Origin: Paenibacillus sonchi
GTDB taxonomy: Bacteria; Bacillota; Bacilli; Paenibacillales; Paenibacillaceae
NCBI RefSeq assembly: GCF_016772475.1
Contig: NZ_CP068595.1
Coordinates: forward strand, 62,001-126,000
Reading direction: 5' to 3'
Length of the DNA stretch: 64,000 nt
In this document: one piece after another, positions 28,225-34,485 of the stretch
Position numbering within the stretch: position 1 is the first letter of the stretch
How the letters are laid out: the number at the start of each line of letters is the position of its first letter
Position numbers and translations under genes: made by a program
The notes under the pieces: generated by a model
Database searches by the model: none
Seen by the model: only the letters and a program-made list of their open reading frames with translations
Told to the model about the DNA's origin: nothing

Positions 28225-28841
28225 ACGTTATTTATCCCCTTGTGTTCAGTCTTGGCATTTCAATTGCCAAAGTTAATTTAGACTGGCCTATGGGTAAGCA
28301 TAAACCATTAAAATTCCGGCATTAGGTTTCTAGCCAGGAAAATACAAATCCAAAAAATTAATATACTAATTAGCAGTTAATTATCCCTTTTTTTTCGATT
28401 TCAGTTGTGATTTTTGTTACTTGTACCCACTTTATCATAGAGGATATTTTTAAAATATATATTATGAAATCCTCTGTATATTGATTAAACTAAACTGCCT
28501 TTACGTTCTTTGACAACCCTATATACCTTGTATCAAGTACATTACTCCTGCCTCTGTAATTTCAGAAGCGACGAAGCGGAAACGCCAAGACAGTCTCTTG
28601 TTGGTATTTATGCCTTACTAGAGACCCGAGCGATTTACTTCTGGCTAAAATCATTCTATGGTGGGATGAATCGCCATGATCTGCAAGAGTGATAATGATA
28701 CTTCTGCCTGGCCAACGTTACGGTACTGGGGGCAGCCCGCTCGGATGAGGGGAACTTCGTAAATTACGAAGTTATGATGTCAGCTTACCACTGACAGCTT
28801 GATATGAGCTTTAATTCTAAGAATACAAAGGAGACTACCGA
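28225..28841. other. Gene-free stretch inside the integrative element
   Basis: I see no convincing gene in these 617 bases. Small inverted repeats are present: TTGGCA/TGCCAA (28252-28270), a perfect 10-bp palindrome (28753-28773), and TGTCAG/CTGACA (28778-28796). A 60-codon open frame near 28510 has no ribosome site or recognisable family. Confidence 0.6.
28753..28773. repeat. Perfect palindrome upstream of the excisionase gene
   Basis: AACTTCGTAA (28753-28762) and TTACGAAGTT (28764-28773) are perfect inverted copies around one central base. It sits 69 bp before the excisionase start, where an operator, recombination accessory site or relaxase site could lie. Function is unknown. Confidence 0.55.
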
Positions 28842-29111
28842 ATGCTGAAAGATTGCCTTGTAGCTTCAAGTCCACAAGACATTTACACCTTAATGTTCTT
28901 AAAATTTCCGGATGTTGTTAATGTTATGCAGATGTGCGACATGCTAGGAGGGATCAGTACAAAATCCGCTTACAAACTGCTTCAATCCAACCAGATTGAT
29001 TATTTCAAAATCGGCAGATCTTATAAAATCCCCAAAGTAAATATAATCGTTTATCTTCATCGCATTATGAATAATAACCCACCGCTTCACTATGTCGCTT
29101 TACCGCATTGA
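28842..29111 (+). CDS. Excisionase-like MerR/HTH_17-type DNA-binding protein
   Basis: The 89-residue protein contains a winged-helix excisionase pattern: VMQMCDMLGGISTKSAYKLL followed by IDYFKIGRSYKIPKVNIIVY. This is the usual form of small recombination directionality factors and of HTH_17 proteins. AAAGGAG lies 8 nt before the ATG. The integrase gene starts 77 bp downstream in the same direction, the typical xis-int order. It should bias the recombinase towards excision. Confidence 0.8.
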   Translation: MLKDCLVASSPQDIYTLMFLKFPDVVNVMQMCDMLGGISTKSAYKLLQSNQIDYFKIGRSYKIPKVNIIVYLHRIMNNNPPLHYVALPH

Positions 29112-29188
29112 ATTATTTTTCCCATACGTGTTATACTTAATACGTCAATGGTAGGATCAGTGCGGGCTGCTATGAAGGAGGGATATTC

Positions 29189-30400
29189 ATGGTAGCAGGC
29201 CACCTACAAGAAAAAAAAGGTCTTTTTTATATGGTCTTGAATTGCAAGGATGAAGAAGGTAAGAGAAAGCCAAAATGGATTCCTACTGGCCTTACAGTAA
29301 AAGGAAACAAAAAAAGAGCAGAAGCATTGCTATTAGAGACAAGAAGGGAATTTACTCTTCTTTTAAATGCTACTGAGGAAGAACCGATAGTTGAAGAAAT
29401 TGTCGAAGAAATGTCAGCCGAAGAGCCAGTCGAACAGGGACCACTTTTTTCTGTCTACATGCTTCAGTGGCTAGCAATGATGAAGCACAAGGTTGAATTT
29501 ATCACTTACGCATCTTACCACAACGTCATAACTAATCATATCGTACCTTACTTTGAAGAAAAAGGCCTCTTTCTCAAAGAATTATTACCAAGTCACATTC
29601 AAGAATATTATCAGTACGAGCTAGATGAAAATGGAGTGACAACCAATACGGTTCTCCATTACCATGCTAATATTCGCAAAGCGCTAAAACATGCGCTTAA
29701 AAATGATTTAATTAATACCAATCCGGCGGATAAGATCGAACGACCAAAGAAGAATGATTTTGTCGGCAGTTTTTATAACCATCAAGAAATTAATTTACTT
29801 TTTGGCATAGTAAAAGGTGAACTAATTGAACTAGCTGTCATTCTTGCTGCCTTTTATGGATTGCGAAGAAGTGAAGTGATTGGACTTAAGTGGACTGCCA
29901 TCAATTTCGTTAATAAAACGATTAGTATTCGTCATACTGTAACACCGGTTTATTTTGAGGGAAAAGAACACATCATTGAAAAGGACCGAACTAAAAACAA
30001 ACCGAGTCGCCGCACCTTACCTCTTGTGCCAGCCTTTGAGGAGTTACTGCTGTGTATTCGTGAACTTCAAGCGCTTAATAAAGCCATATGTGGTAAATCC
30101 TACTGCACTGATTACGAGGAGTATATCTATCTGGACAAGTTGGGACAACGAGTTAAACCCGGCTATATCACACAAAACTTTACTAGAACTCTTAAAAAAA
30201 ATGGTTTACGCCATATTCGCTATCATGACCTGCGTCATAGTTGTGCAAGCCTCTTACTCGCCAATGGAGTAAGTATGAAAGAAATTCAGGAATGGCTGGG
30301 ACACAGCAACTATTCTACAACAGCCGATATTTACTCTCATTTGGAATACAGTTCAAAAGTATCTTCAGCATCGGCGATGAGCAATATTTTGGTCTTTTAA
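29189..30400 (+). CDS. Tyrosine recombinase, site-specific integrase
   Basis: The 403-residue protein has an N-terminal arm-binding domain (VAGHLQEKKGLFYMVLNC), a core-binding SAM-like domain (VYMLQWLAMMKHKVEF) and a C-terminal catalytic domain. Catalytic residues are visible: Arg in FYGLRRSEVIGLKW, HxxR in RYHDLRHSCASLL, His in WLGHSNYSTT and Tyr in ADIYSHLE. GGAGGG precedes the ATG at 29189. It should integrate and excise the element, probably at the tRNA-Leu 3' end 169 bp downstream. It looks full length. Confidence 0.93.
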   Translation: MVAGHLQEKKGLFYMVLNCKDEEGKRKPKWIPTGLTVKGNKKRAEALLLETRREFTLLLNATEEEPIVEEIVEEMSAEEPVEQGPLFSVYMLQWLAMMKHKVEFITYASYHNVITNHIVPYFEEKGLFLKELLPSHIQEYYQYELDENGVTTNTVLHYHANIRKALKHALKNDLINTNPADKIERPKKNDFVGSFYNHQEINLLFGIVKGELIELAVILAAFYGLRRSEVIGLKWTAINFVNKTISIRHTVTPVYFEGKEHIIEKDRTKNKPSRRTLPLVPAFEELLLCIRELQALNKAICGKSYCTDYEEYIYLDKLGQRVKPGYITQNFTRTLKKNGLRHIRYHDLRHSCASLLLANGVSMKEIQEWLGHSNYSTTADIYSHLEYSSKVSSASAMSNILVF

Positions 30401-30405
30401 TAAAA

Positions 30406-30449
30406 AAGATCGTAATCCCCTCATCATTTCATGAGAGTCATACGATCTT
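30406..30449 (+). terminator. Possible hairpin after the integrase gene
   Basis: A 9-bp stem (AAGATCGTA at 30406-30414 with TACGATCTT at 30441-30449), containing an inner CTCAT/ATGAG pairing, follows the integrase stop by 6 bp. There is no clear U-run, so termination is uncertain. Confidence 0.4.
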
Positions 30450-30455
30450 CTCCTC

Positions 30456-30516
30456 GTTCTCTCCTTCGGAAAAAGGAGAGAACTACAGGAGAGAACTCGT
30501 TAAAAAGTTCTCTCCT
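30456..30516. repeat. Nested, mutually exclusive inverted repeats between integrase and tRNA-Leu
   Basis: The core GTTCTCTCC occurs at 30456-30464 and again within 30507-30515. Its complement GGAGAGAAC occurs at 30475-30483 and at 30488-30496. The first two copies form an 11-bp stem (30456-30466 with 30473-30483), and the last two form another 11-bp stem (30487-30497 with 30506-30516). The location just outside the tRNA 3' end suits recombinase arm-binding sites, but a folding switch in RNA is also possible. Confidence 0.6.
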
Positions 30517-30568
30517 AAACTGTTTCAAAAACCAAGGTTTTTCGGAAAAAACCCTTATAAATCAAGGA

Positions 30569-30654
30569 TGCCGAGGACGGGGGTCGAACCCGTACGGTAC
30601 TCACGTACCGCAGGATTTTAAGTCCTGTGCGTCTGCCTATTCCGCCACCCCGGC
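30569..30654 (-). tRNA. tRNA-Leu (anticodon UAA)
   Basis: The leftward 86-nt sequence begins GCCGGGGTGGCGGAATAGG and ends with CCTCGGC plus discriminator A, pairing as the acceptor stem. The anticodon loop CTTAAAA gives anticodon TAA. It has the long variable arm expected for tRNA-Leu and a normal TTCGAAC arm. CCA is not encoded. Its 3' end faces the integrase gene, making it the likely attachment site. Confidence 0.95.
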
Positions 30655-30686
30655 ATGGTAGAAGCGTTGATAACGCGACAAGAAAT

Positions 30687-30715
30687 ATGATATCACGTAT
30701 CCGGGGGATACGCAA
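30687..30715 (-). promoter_or_regulatory. Probable sigma-A promoter of tRNA-Leu
   Basis: A -35 box TTGCGT (30710-30715) and a -10 box TATCAT (30687-30692) are separated by 17 nt, with the tRNA 5' end 33 bp downstream. Confidence 0.6.
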
Positions 30716-30745
30716 TCTATATTTTTCATAACGTTTGAGGTTAAC

Positions 30746-30778
30746 AAAAAAGGCCCGGTCAGCCGGAGCCGATGGGCC
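30746..30778 (-). terminator. Rho-independent terminator of the WGxxGxxG-type gene
   Basis: A GC-rich stem closed by GGCCC/GGGCC (30752-30756 with 30774-30778) is followed on the leftward strand by six U residues (30746-30751). Confidence 0.8.
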
Positions 30779-30800
30779 ATGTGCAGCTTGAACAGATCGA

Positions 30801-31178
30801 CTAATGGCGATCGCGTTCGCCGCTTCTGTTTCTCATACCGGCCAGACCAAGCAGACCGACCAATCCCAGCCAGCCCCAATTGGAACCCCTGTTGTTATTC
30901 GTATTAGTCGTGGTGTTGGTAGCCCGGTATCTGCCGGTCTGCGTAGTATTTGTTAGTGGAGAAACGGTGTTGTTATCTCCGGCGCGGTTATGCATAGTAC
31001 CCGTTGTGCCTGTTGTGCCAGTGGTGTTGTTCATCATGGTGCTGCCCTGCTCATTCATCATACGGGTGCCGTTTCCGTCAAACCCAGTTGTACCGGTAGC
31101 GGTGGATGCATATCCTACGCCAAGCAGACTCATGGACAAAACGGTGCCGCAGGCAAAGGTTGTTATCAGCTTCTTCAA
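30801..31178 (-). CDS. Small secreted protein with WGxxGxxG-type C-terminal segment
   Basis: This 125-residue protein has a signal peptide (MKKLITTFACGTVLSMSLLG, cleavage probably after YAS), a Thr/Asn/Gly-rich middle, and the C-terminal motif WGWLGLVGLLGLAG followed by the basic tail MRNRSGERDR. That arrangement is typical of the WGxxGxxG-CTERM proteins common in Paenibacillus and probably acts as a membrane-retention tail. The start is a TTG with GGGGGT 8 nt upstream. No enzymatic domain is present, and function is unknown. Short TTGT- and TNTN-type repeats occupy the middle. Confidence 0.8.
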   Translation of the reverse strand: MKKLITTFACGTVLSMSLLGVGYASTATGTTGFDGNGTRMMNEQGSTMMNNTTGTTGTTGTMHNRAGDNNTVSPLTNTTQTGRYRATNTTTNTNNNRGSNWGWLGLVGLLGLAGMRNRSGERDRH

Positions 31179-31249
31179 GATGTTGTACCCCCTTGTGTGG
31201 TTTGTCCCTGATAATTTCCCCCTGCGGCGTCGAATCTATGCAAGAAATT

Positions 31250-31936
31250 TTATATGGTCACCACATTCACTGTCTTGCTGGCAGGATCATAAGTCACCTT
31301 GGCGCCAAGCGCTTCAGCCAATGCCCGTATGGGGACGTAAGTAGTCCCGTTATCCAATACTCCGACTGTAAGCTTCACTCCGTTCAGGGTGATCGAAATC
31401 TCCACATCTTTATTCACTTCATCCTCACCCCCGTTGATCCGTTCCAGGGCCTCCTTCACCTGATCTGCGGCCGGGCGGCGGCCTGCCTTCAGGTCTTGAA
31501 TAGTCAGTCCAAAAGCCATCTGCAAATGGGAATAATCCTTAAAAGAAGTCCAGTCTCCGCCCCATTCAAGTCCCAGCTTTTTGGCTTCCTGTACGACCTC
31601 TTGCCAGTCTGCGAGCTTGTCTTCGTCCCCATCCCGCCTCATGTCCCAGGAGATGTTCTGTCCATCCGGCAGCAGCAGTGCAAAGTCCATCGCCAGTCCG
31701 TAATTATGAAAGCTGCTGCCGCCCCGCGCGTTGGTTACAATCGGTCCCTTCCTGGTTCGGCCCTGCGCGTACAGGGCATTCTGTTCAGCTATGGTCCGCA
31801 GGCCCTGGGTGATGACAATCGGGATGCCCCGGGCATAACAACGCTGTATCAAAACATGGGCAGCTGCCAGCAGGACGGGATGGAGACCGCCGAGCCGGGC
31901 TGCCGATTTGCTGTTCACCTGATCCAAAGTCAGCAT
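31250..31936 (-). CDS. M15-family peptidoglycan peptidase with a copper-amine-oxidase-N-like C-terminal domain
   Basis: The 228-residue protein has an M15C-type peptidase domain (residues about 1-145). Metal-binding residues are in SFHNYGLAMDFAL and YSHLQMAF, and ITQGLRTIAEQNALYAQGR is the usual substrate-region block of L-Ala-D-Glu or D-Ala-D-Ala peptidases. The C-terminal part (ITLNGVKLTVGVLDNGTTYV then PIRALAEALGAKV) matches the copper amine oxidase N-terminal-like domain that Paenibacillus uses as a wall-associated module. No signal peptide is visible, as in phage endolysins; the ribosome site (GGGGGTGATC) is also phage-like. It may be a domesticated endolysin. The cleaved bond is not certain. 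Confidence 0.85.
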   Translation of the reverse strand: MLTLDQVNSKSAARLGGLHPVLLAAAHVLIQRCYARGIPIVITQGLRTIAEQNALYAQGRTRKGPIVTNARGGSSFHNYGLAMDFALLLPDGQNISWDMRRDGDEDKLADWQEVVQEAKKLGLEWGGDWTSFKDYSHLQMAFGLTIQDLKAGRRPAADQVKEALERINGGEDEVNKDVEISITLNGVKLTVGVLDNGTTYVPIRALAEALGAKVTYDPASKTVNVVTI

Positions 31937-32008
31937 TAGATCACCCCCTGGTATAGTAGATGCCTTCTGCTCCGCCGTTGCTTGTACGCTTTTCCCTGAT
32001 TGTAAAAG

Positions 32009-32030
32009 AAAAAACCCCGGGCATCCGGGG
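32009..32030 (-). terminator. Terminator-like hairpin upstream of the M15 peptidase gene
   Basis: CCCCGG (32015-32020) pairs with CCGGGG (32025-32030), followed leftward by six U residues (32009-32014). No leftward gene ends here, so it could end antisense or upstream transcription or act in a leader of the peptidase gene. Confidence 0.6.
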
Positions 32031-32114
32031 CATTTGCATCTTTATGGATTACCGTTTTCCTGGATGGTTCCCGCCCAAACAGGCCAATATAAAAGCGAAA
32101 GGTGGGAAGACCTC

Positions 32115-32276
32115 ATGGAAATTCACAGTGACAGCTACAAGGTAGCAGCCTTGAGCGATCAGGGGGACGCGGTGGAGATTATCCGCCAGGCTGAAGCGGC
32201 CATAGCCCAAATCAACGGGAACAAACCGGTGACCCTAATCGCTTATGAGAGAACTGAGCCCAGCTCCAACAAATAA
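32115..32276 (+). CDS. Small conserved-type hypothetical protein (53 residues)
   Basis: The ATG at 32115 has AAAGGTGGG 8 nt upstream, so I prefer it to the longer frame from 32034. The protein begins MEIHSDSYKVAALSDQGDAV and has no signal peptide or membrane segment. The composition is acidic, with Glu/Ala-rich helices. I do not recognise a family. It stands alone in orientation between leftward genes. Confidence 0.55.
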   Translation: MEIHSDSYKVAALSDQGDAVEIIRQAEAAIAQINGNKPVTLIAYERTEPSSNK

Positions 32277-32308
32277 AACCAGGATTTTGATGAACCCTTC
32301 GGCAATTT

Positions 32309-32493
32309 CAAGTGGAAAAAGGGGCACTAATTTTGCTCAAGCATCCTATTCTCCGCAGATGAAGTGGAAAAAGGGCAACTAATTCAGGCCATTTCGCTTC
32401 TGACAAAGGAATATGGCACAATTAAGTATCCTTTTTCCACTTCAAGCTCACAATTGTTCATTTTGGGGAGAAATAAGTTCCCTTTTTCCAACT
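32309..32493. repeat. Four-copy short repeat (two direct, two inverted)
   Basis: AGTGGAAAAAGGGGCACTAA (from 32311) and AGTGGAAAAAGGGCAACTAA (from 32363) are near-identical direct copies. Inverted relatives lie at about 32421-32443 (TATCCTTTTTCCACTT) and 32474-32493 (AAGTTCCCTTTTTCCAACTA). The copies can pair into long stem-loops. No gene is seen in 32277-32546. Similar motifs may recur in the genome as a dispersed intergenic repeat; I cannot test that here. Confidence 0.6.
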
Positions 32494-32546
32494 AGCACTG
32501 CTCACCTGCTTCATCGCAAGCAGCAGTTTGGAGAAAGGTCTGCCGC

Positions 32547-32882
32547 TCAGACGATGTACGCTTCGACAATATCATCGACCTGAATCCACTTCCATTCCTC
32601 CGCCCACTGCAGCTTGATCTCACGCGAGTGGGTGTGAATGGAAGTCACAAAGCCGTTCAGCTGCTTGTTCCCGCAAGGATCATGCAGCACTACTGTTACC
32701 CGGACATGGCTCCGCAGCGACAGCGCCAGCGTGCATTCAATCTCCTCCAGCTTCTGCTCATCCAGAACGGGCTTTCCCCGGTCCAGCATCTCCCGTTCAT
32801 CCTTCGGTATCCGGCTTTTGTGCTCTGGCAGCAGCACTCTGCTGCTCTCCCACAGGCCGTACTCTTCCAGCTTCTTGCCCAT
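32547..32882 (-). CDS. YolD-like family protein
   Basis: The 111-residue protein fits the YolD-like family: RGKPVLDEQKLEEIECTL in the middle and the C-terminal KLQWAEEWKWIQVDDIVEAY. Family members are small, DNA-damage-inducible, and often sit beside a Y-family DNA polymerase; here no polymerase gene is next to it. A promoter and LexA-type box lie upstream, so it is probably SOS-controlled. The molecular function of the family is not settled. Confidence 0.85.
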   Translation of the reverse strand: MGKKLEEYGLWESSRVLLPEHKSRIPKDEREMLDRGKPVLDEQKLEEIECTLALSLRSHVRVTVVLHDPCGNKQLNGFVTSIHTHSREIKLQWAEEWKWIQVDDIVEAYIV

Positions 32883-32942
32883 TGTGCTATTCCTCCTCCA
32901 AGGATGACCTGATTCATTTCAGTCATTGCGCTCCACACAAAG

Positions 32943-32987
32943 CGAACGTATGTTTGTATTATATGCGCATTTCCGCTTGTTAAGCAA
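32943..32987 (-). promoter_or_regulatory. SOS promoter: -35/-10 boxes with LexA (DinR) box, upstream of yolD-like gene
   Basis: CGAACGTATGTTTG (32943-32956) fits the Bacillus-type LexA consensus CGAACNNNNGTTCG with one change. It lies directly downstream of a -10 TATAAT (32958-32963) and a -35 TTGCTT (32982-32987) spaced by 18 nt. LexA bound there would block transcription of the YolD-like gene until DNA damage. Confidence 0.75.
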
Positions 32988-33011
32988 TCAGAAAAAAATG
33001 ACAGAACCGCA

Positions 33012-33054
33012 AGCAAAAGGCGCCCACAGTATTCGCTGTGCAGCGCCTTTTGCT
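33012..33054 (-). terminator. Strong hairpin after the lipoprotein gene
   Basis: A 12-bp perfect outer stem (33012-33023 with 33043-33054) plus an inner CACAG/CTGTG stem lies 47 bp after the leftward lipoprotein stop. The CTTTTGC ends give a short U-tract in both directions. Confidence 0.65.
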
Positions 33055-33100
33055 GTCCAATGACAGGGAAGCCTTGATTCTACCTTAGCAGGGTTTCGCT

Positions 33101-33763
33101 TTATTTAATCTCTGTTACGGAAGTTCCCTTACCGGTCTGCGGATTCACCTGGATATCTGTTGTGCCAGTGTTGGCTTGGCTGTCTGTATCCGGCTGAGAA
33201 TCCGCAGCAGTCCCGGTCCCTGCACCAGCCAGCGTGTCCGTGGCCGCACTTCCCGGTTCAATCAGCCCTGCCGCCACTCTGGCCTCATTCAGCTTGGAGA
33301 TGCCATACAGCATCGCCACATCCGCCTGCTGGTTCATGTCCTGGAATTCCTCGGCAGTAACATCCGGGGAAACCGCACTTTTCGAGGCTTTCTCCTTGAT
33401 GGAATACGCACTCTGGAACGCAATTACCGATTCTTTAAGCAGCTTCCGGATGTTCTCCGGCAGGCTTTTGGAGATCTTCACATCCTTGACTTCATCGGCG
33501 ATATCCGAAGCGGTGTCCTGAAAATCATCCACTGCTTTCTCCATCTCACTGTCACTGGCTTTTCCTGTTGAATACGAAGTTAAGGCTGTGTTGAATGCCT
33601 CCAATGAGGACTTGCCCATTTCATCGAACTTTGACATTTCATTATAAAAATTTTGCACGTTCTCCTGCACCTCTTCATGGGAAGCAGGCGCTAAGTTATT
33701 ATTGCTGCAGGCGCTTAGAATTCCAACCATCATCAGCAACGCCGCCAGTAAGGCTTGTCTCAT
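33101..33763 (-). CDS. Helical lipoprotein of unknown function
   Basis: The 220-residue protein has a lipoprotein signal with lipobox (MMVGILSACSN), an acidic alpha-helical middle with coiled-coil character (EEVQENVQNFYNEMSKFDEM), and a disordered Ser/Thr/Gly/Asp-rich C-terminal tail (DTLAGAGTGTAADSQPDTD). I chose the ATG at 33763, with GGAGGG upstream, over the in-frame extension to 33814. The helical body may be a DUF-type lipoprotein fold, but I do not recognise a family. It is probably held on the outer membrane face. Confidence 0.75.
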   Translation of the reverse strand: MRQALLAALLMMVGILSACSNNNLAPASHEEVQENVQNFYNEMSKFDEMGKSSLEAFNTALTSYSTGKASDSEMEKAVDDFQDTASDIADEVKDVKISKSLPENIRKLLKESVIAFQSAYSIKEKASKSAVSPDVTAEEFQDMNQQADVAMLYGISKLNEARVAAGLIEPGSAATDTLAGAGTGTAADSQPDTDSQANTGTTDIQVNPQTGKGTSVTEIK

Positions 33764-33967
33764 ATTAAGTATCCCTCCACTTAACAGAATAATAGCGAGT
33801 TTTGTAAAGTGCAACTGAAAATAATGTAAAAGTAGCAGAGATGAAACTTTTTGCAGAATTGAAGCGTATTTTGGGCAGATACAAACAACAAAGATCCCCA
33901 GTAGTGACTGGAAATCCTTGTTATACTATAATGATTTCAACATGAATGATAGAGAGGAAGATAGCTT

Positions 33968-34468
33968 ATGCCTTACTGCACAAGCTGTGGCGCAGAATAC
34001 AAGCAAGGGGCCAAATTTTGCGGAGAATGCGGCGCAAGCACTACCGGAGGCGCAGCTGCACCTGAACGCCGGGAGGCATCCGGAGCAGCACCAGGTTCCG
34101 GCTCCGGACCTGAAACAAAGTTGTGGCAGGGCAAGCCGGCCGGCATCTCCGACCGCATCAAAGGCATCGTGCGCCTGAATACAACCACATACACCATCAC
34201 CAGCCAGCGCATTATGGTCAAAACCGGGCTGATCGGGAAGGACGTGGAAGAAATCGAGCTGCTGCGGGTCAATGATTTTTCTGTGGCCCAGTCCATACCC
34301 CAGCGAATACTGGGTATCGGAACACTTACAGTATTCTCGGATGATGCTTCATCGCCACAGCTGCTTTTCCACCGGATCCGCCAGCCCCAAACGGTGAAGG
34401 ATGTGCTGCGCCAAGCCGTACGCAATGAGAAAATCGCCAACAATATCAGCTACCGGGAACAAATCTGA
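33968..34468 (+). CDS. Zinc-ribbon plus bacterial PH-domain protein
   Basis: The 166-residue protein starts with a zinc-ribbon of two CxxC pairs (YCTSCGAEY and FCGECGAS), followed by an Ala/Gly/Pro-rich linker and a bacterial PH-like domain (LNTTTYTITSQRIMVKTG, then VEEIELLRVNDFSVAQS). Bacterial PH domains of this type are usually membrane-associated or signalling-related; there is no membrane segment here. GAGGAAG lies upstream of the ATG. The precise role is unknown. Confidence 0.8.
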   Translation: MPYCTSCGAEYKQGAKFCGECGASTTGGAAAPERREASGAAPGSGSGPETKLWQGKPAGISDRIKGIVRLNTTTYTITSQRIMVKTGLIGKDVEEIELLRVNDFSVAQSIPQRILGIGTLTVFSDDASSPQLLFHRIRQPQTVKDVLRQAVRNEKIANNISYREQI

Positions 34469-34485
34469 CCCGCTGGCCAACCTGT

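Larger units (their letters stand above)
27398..30568 (+). mobile_element. Integrase end of a Tn916/ICEBs1-like integrative element at tRNA-Leu
   Basis: Four genes in the order sigma-like, HTH, excisionase and tyrosine recombinase match the regulatory and recombination end of Tn916-family elements. The recombinase gene points at the 3' end of a tRNA-Leu gene, which is the kind of site ICEBs1 uses. The stretch is visibly more AT-rich than the genes to its right. No conjugation genes are seen between here and the GH9 gene, so either this is a remnant or the element continues left with the carbohydrate locus as cargo. The left boundary given is only the edge of recognisable element-type sequence. 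I did not find a second copy of the tRNA end inside the window. Confidence 0.6.

Noticed and set aside
28510-28692. A 60-codon frame in the integrative element
   Set aside because: No ribosome site and no recognisable family.
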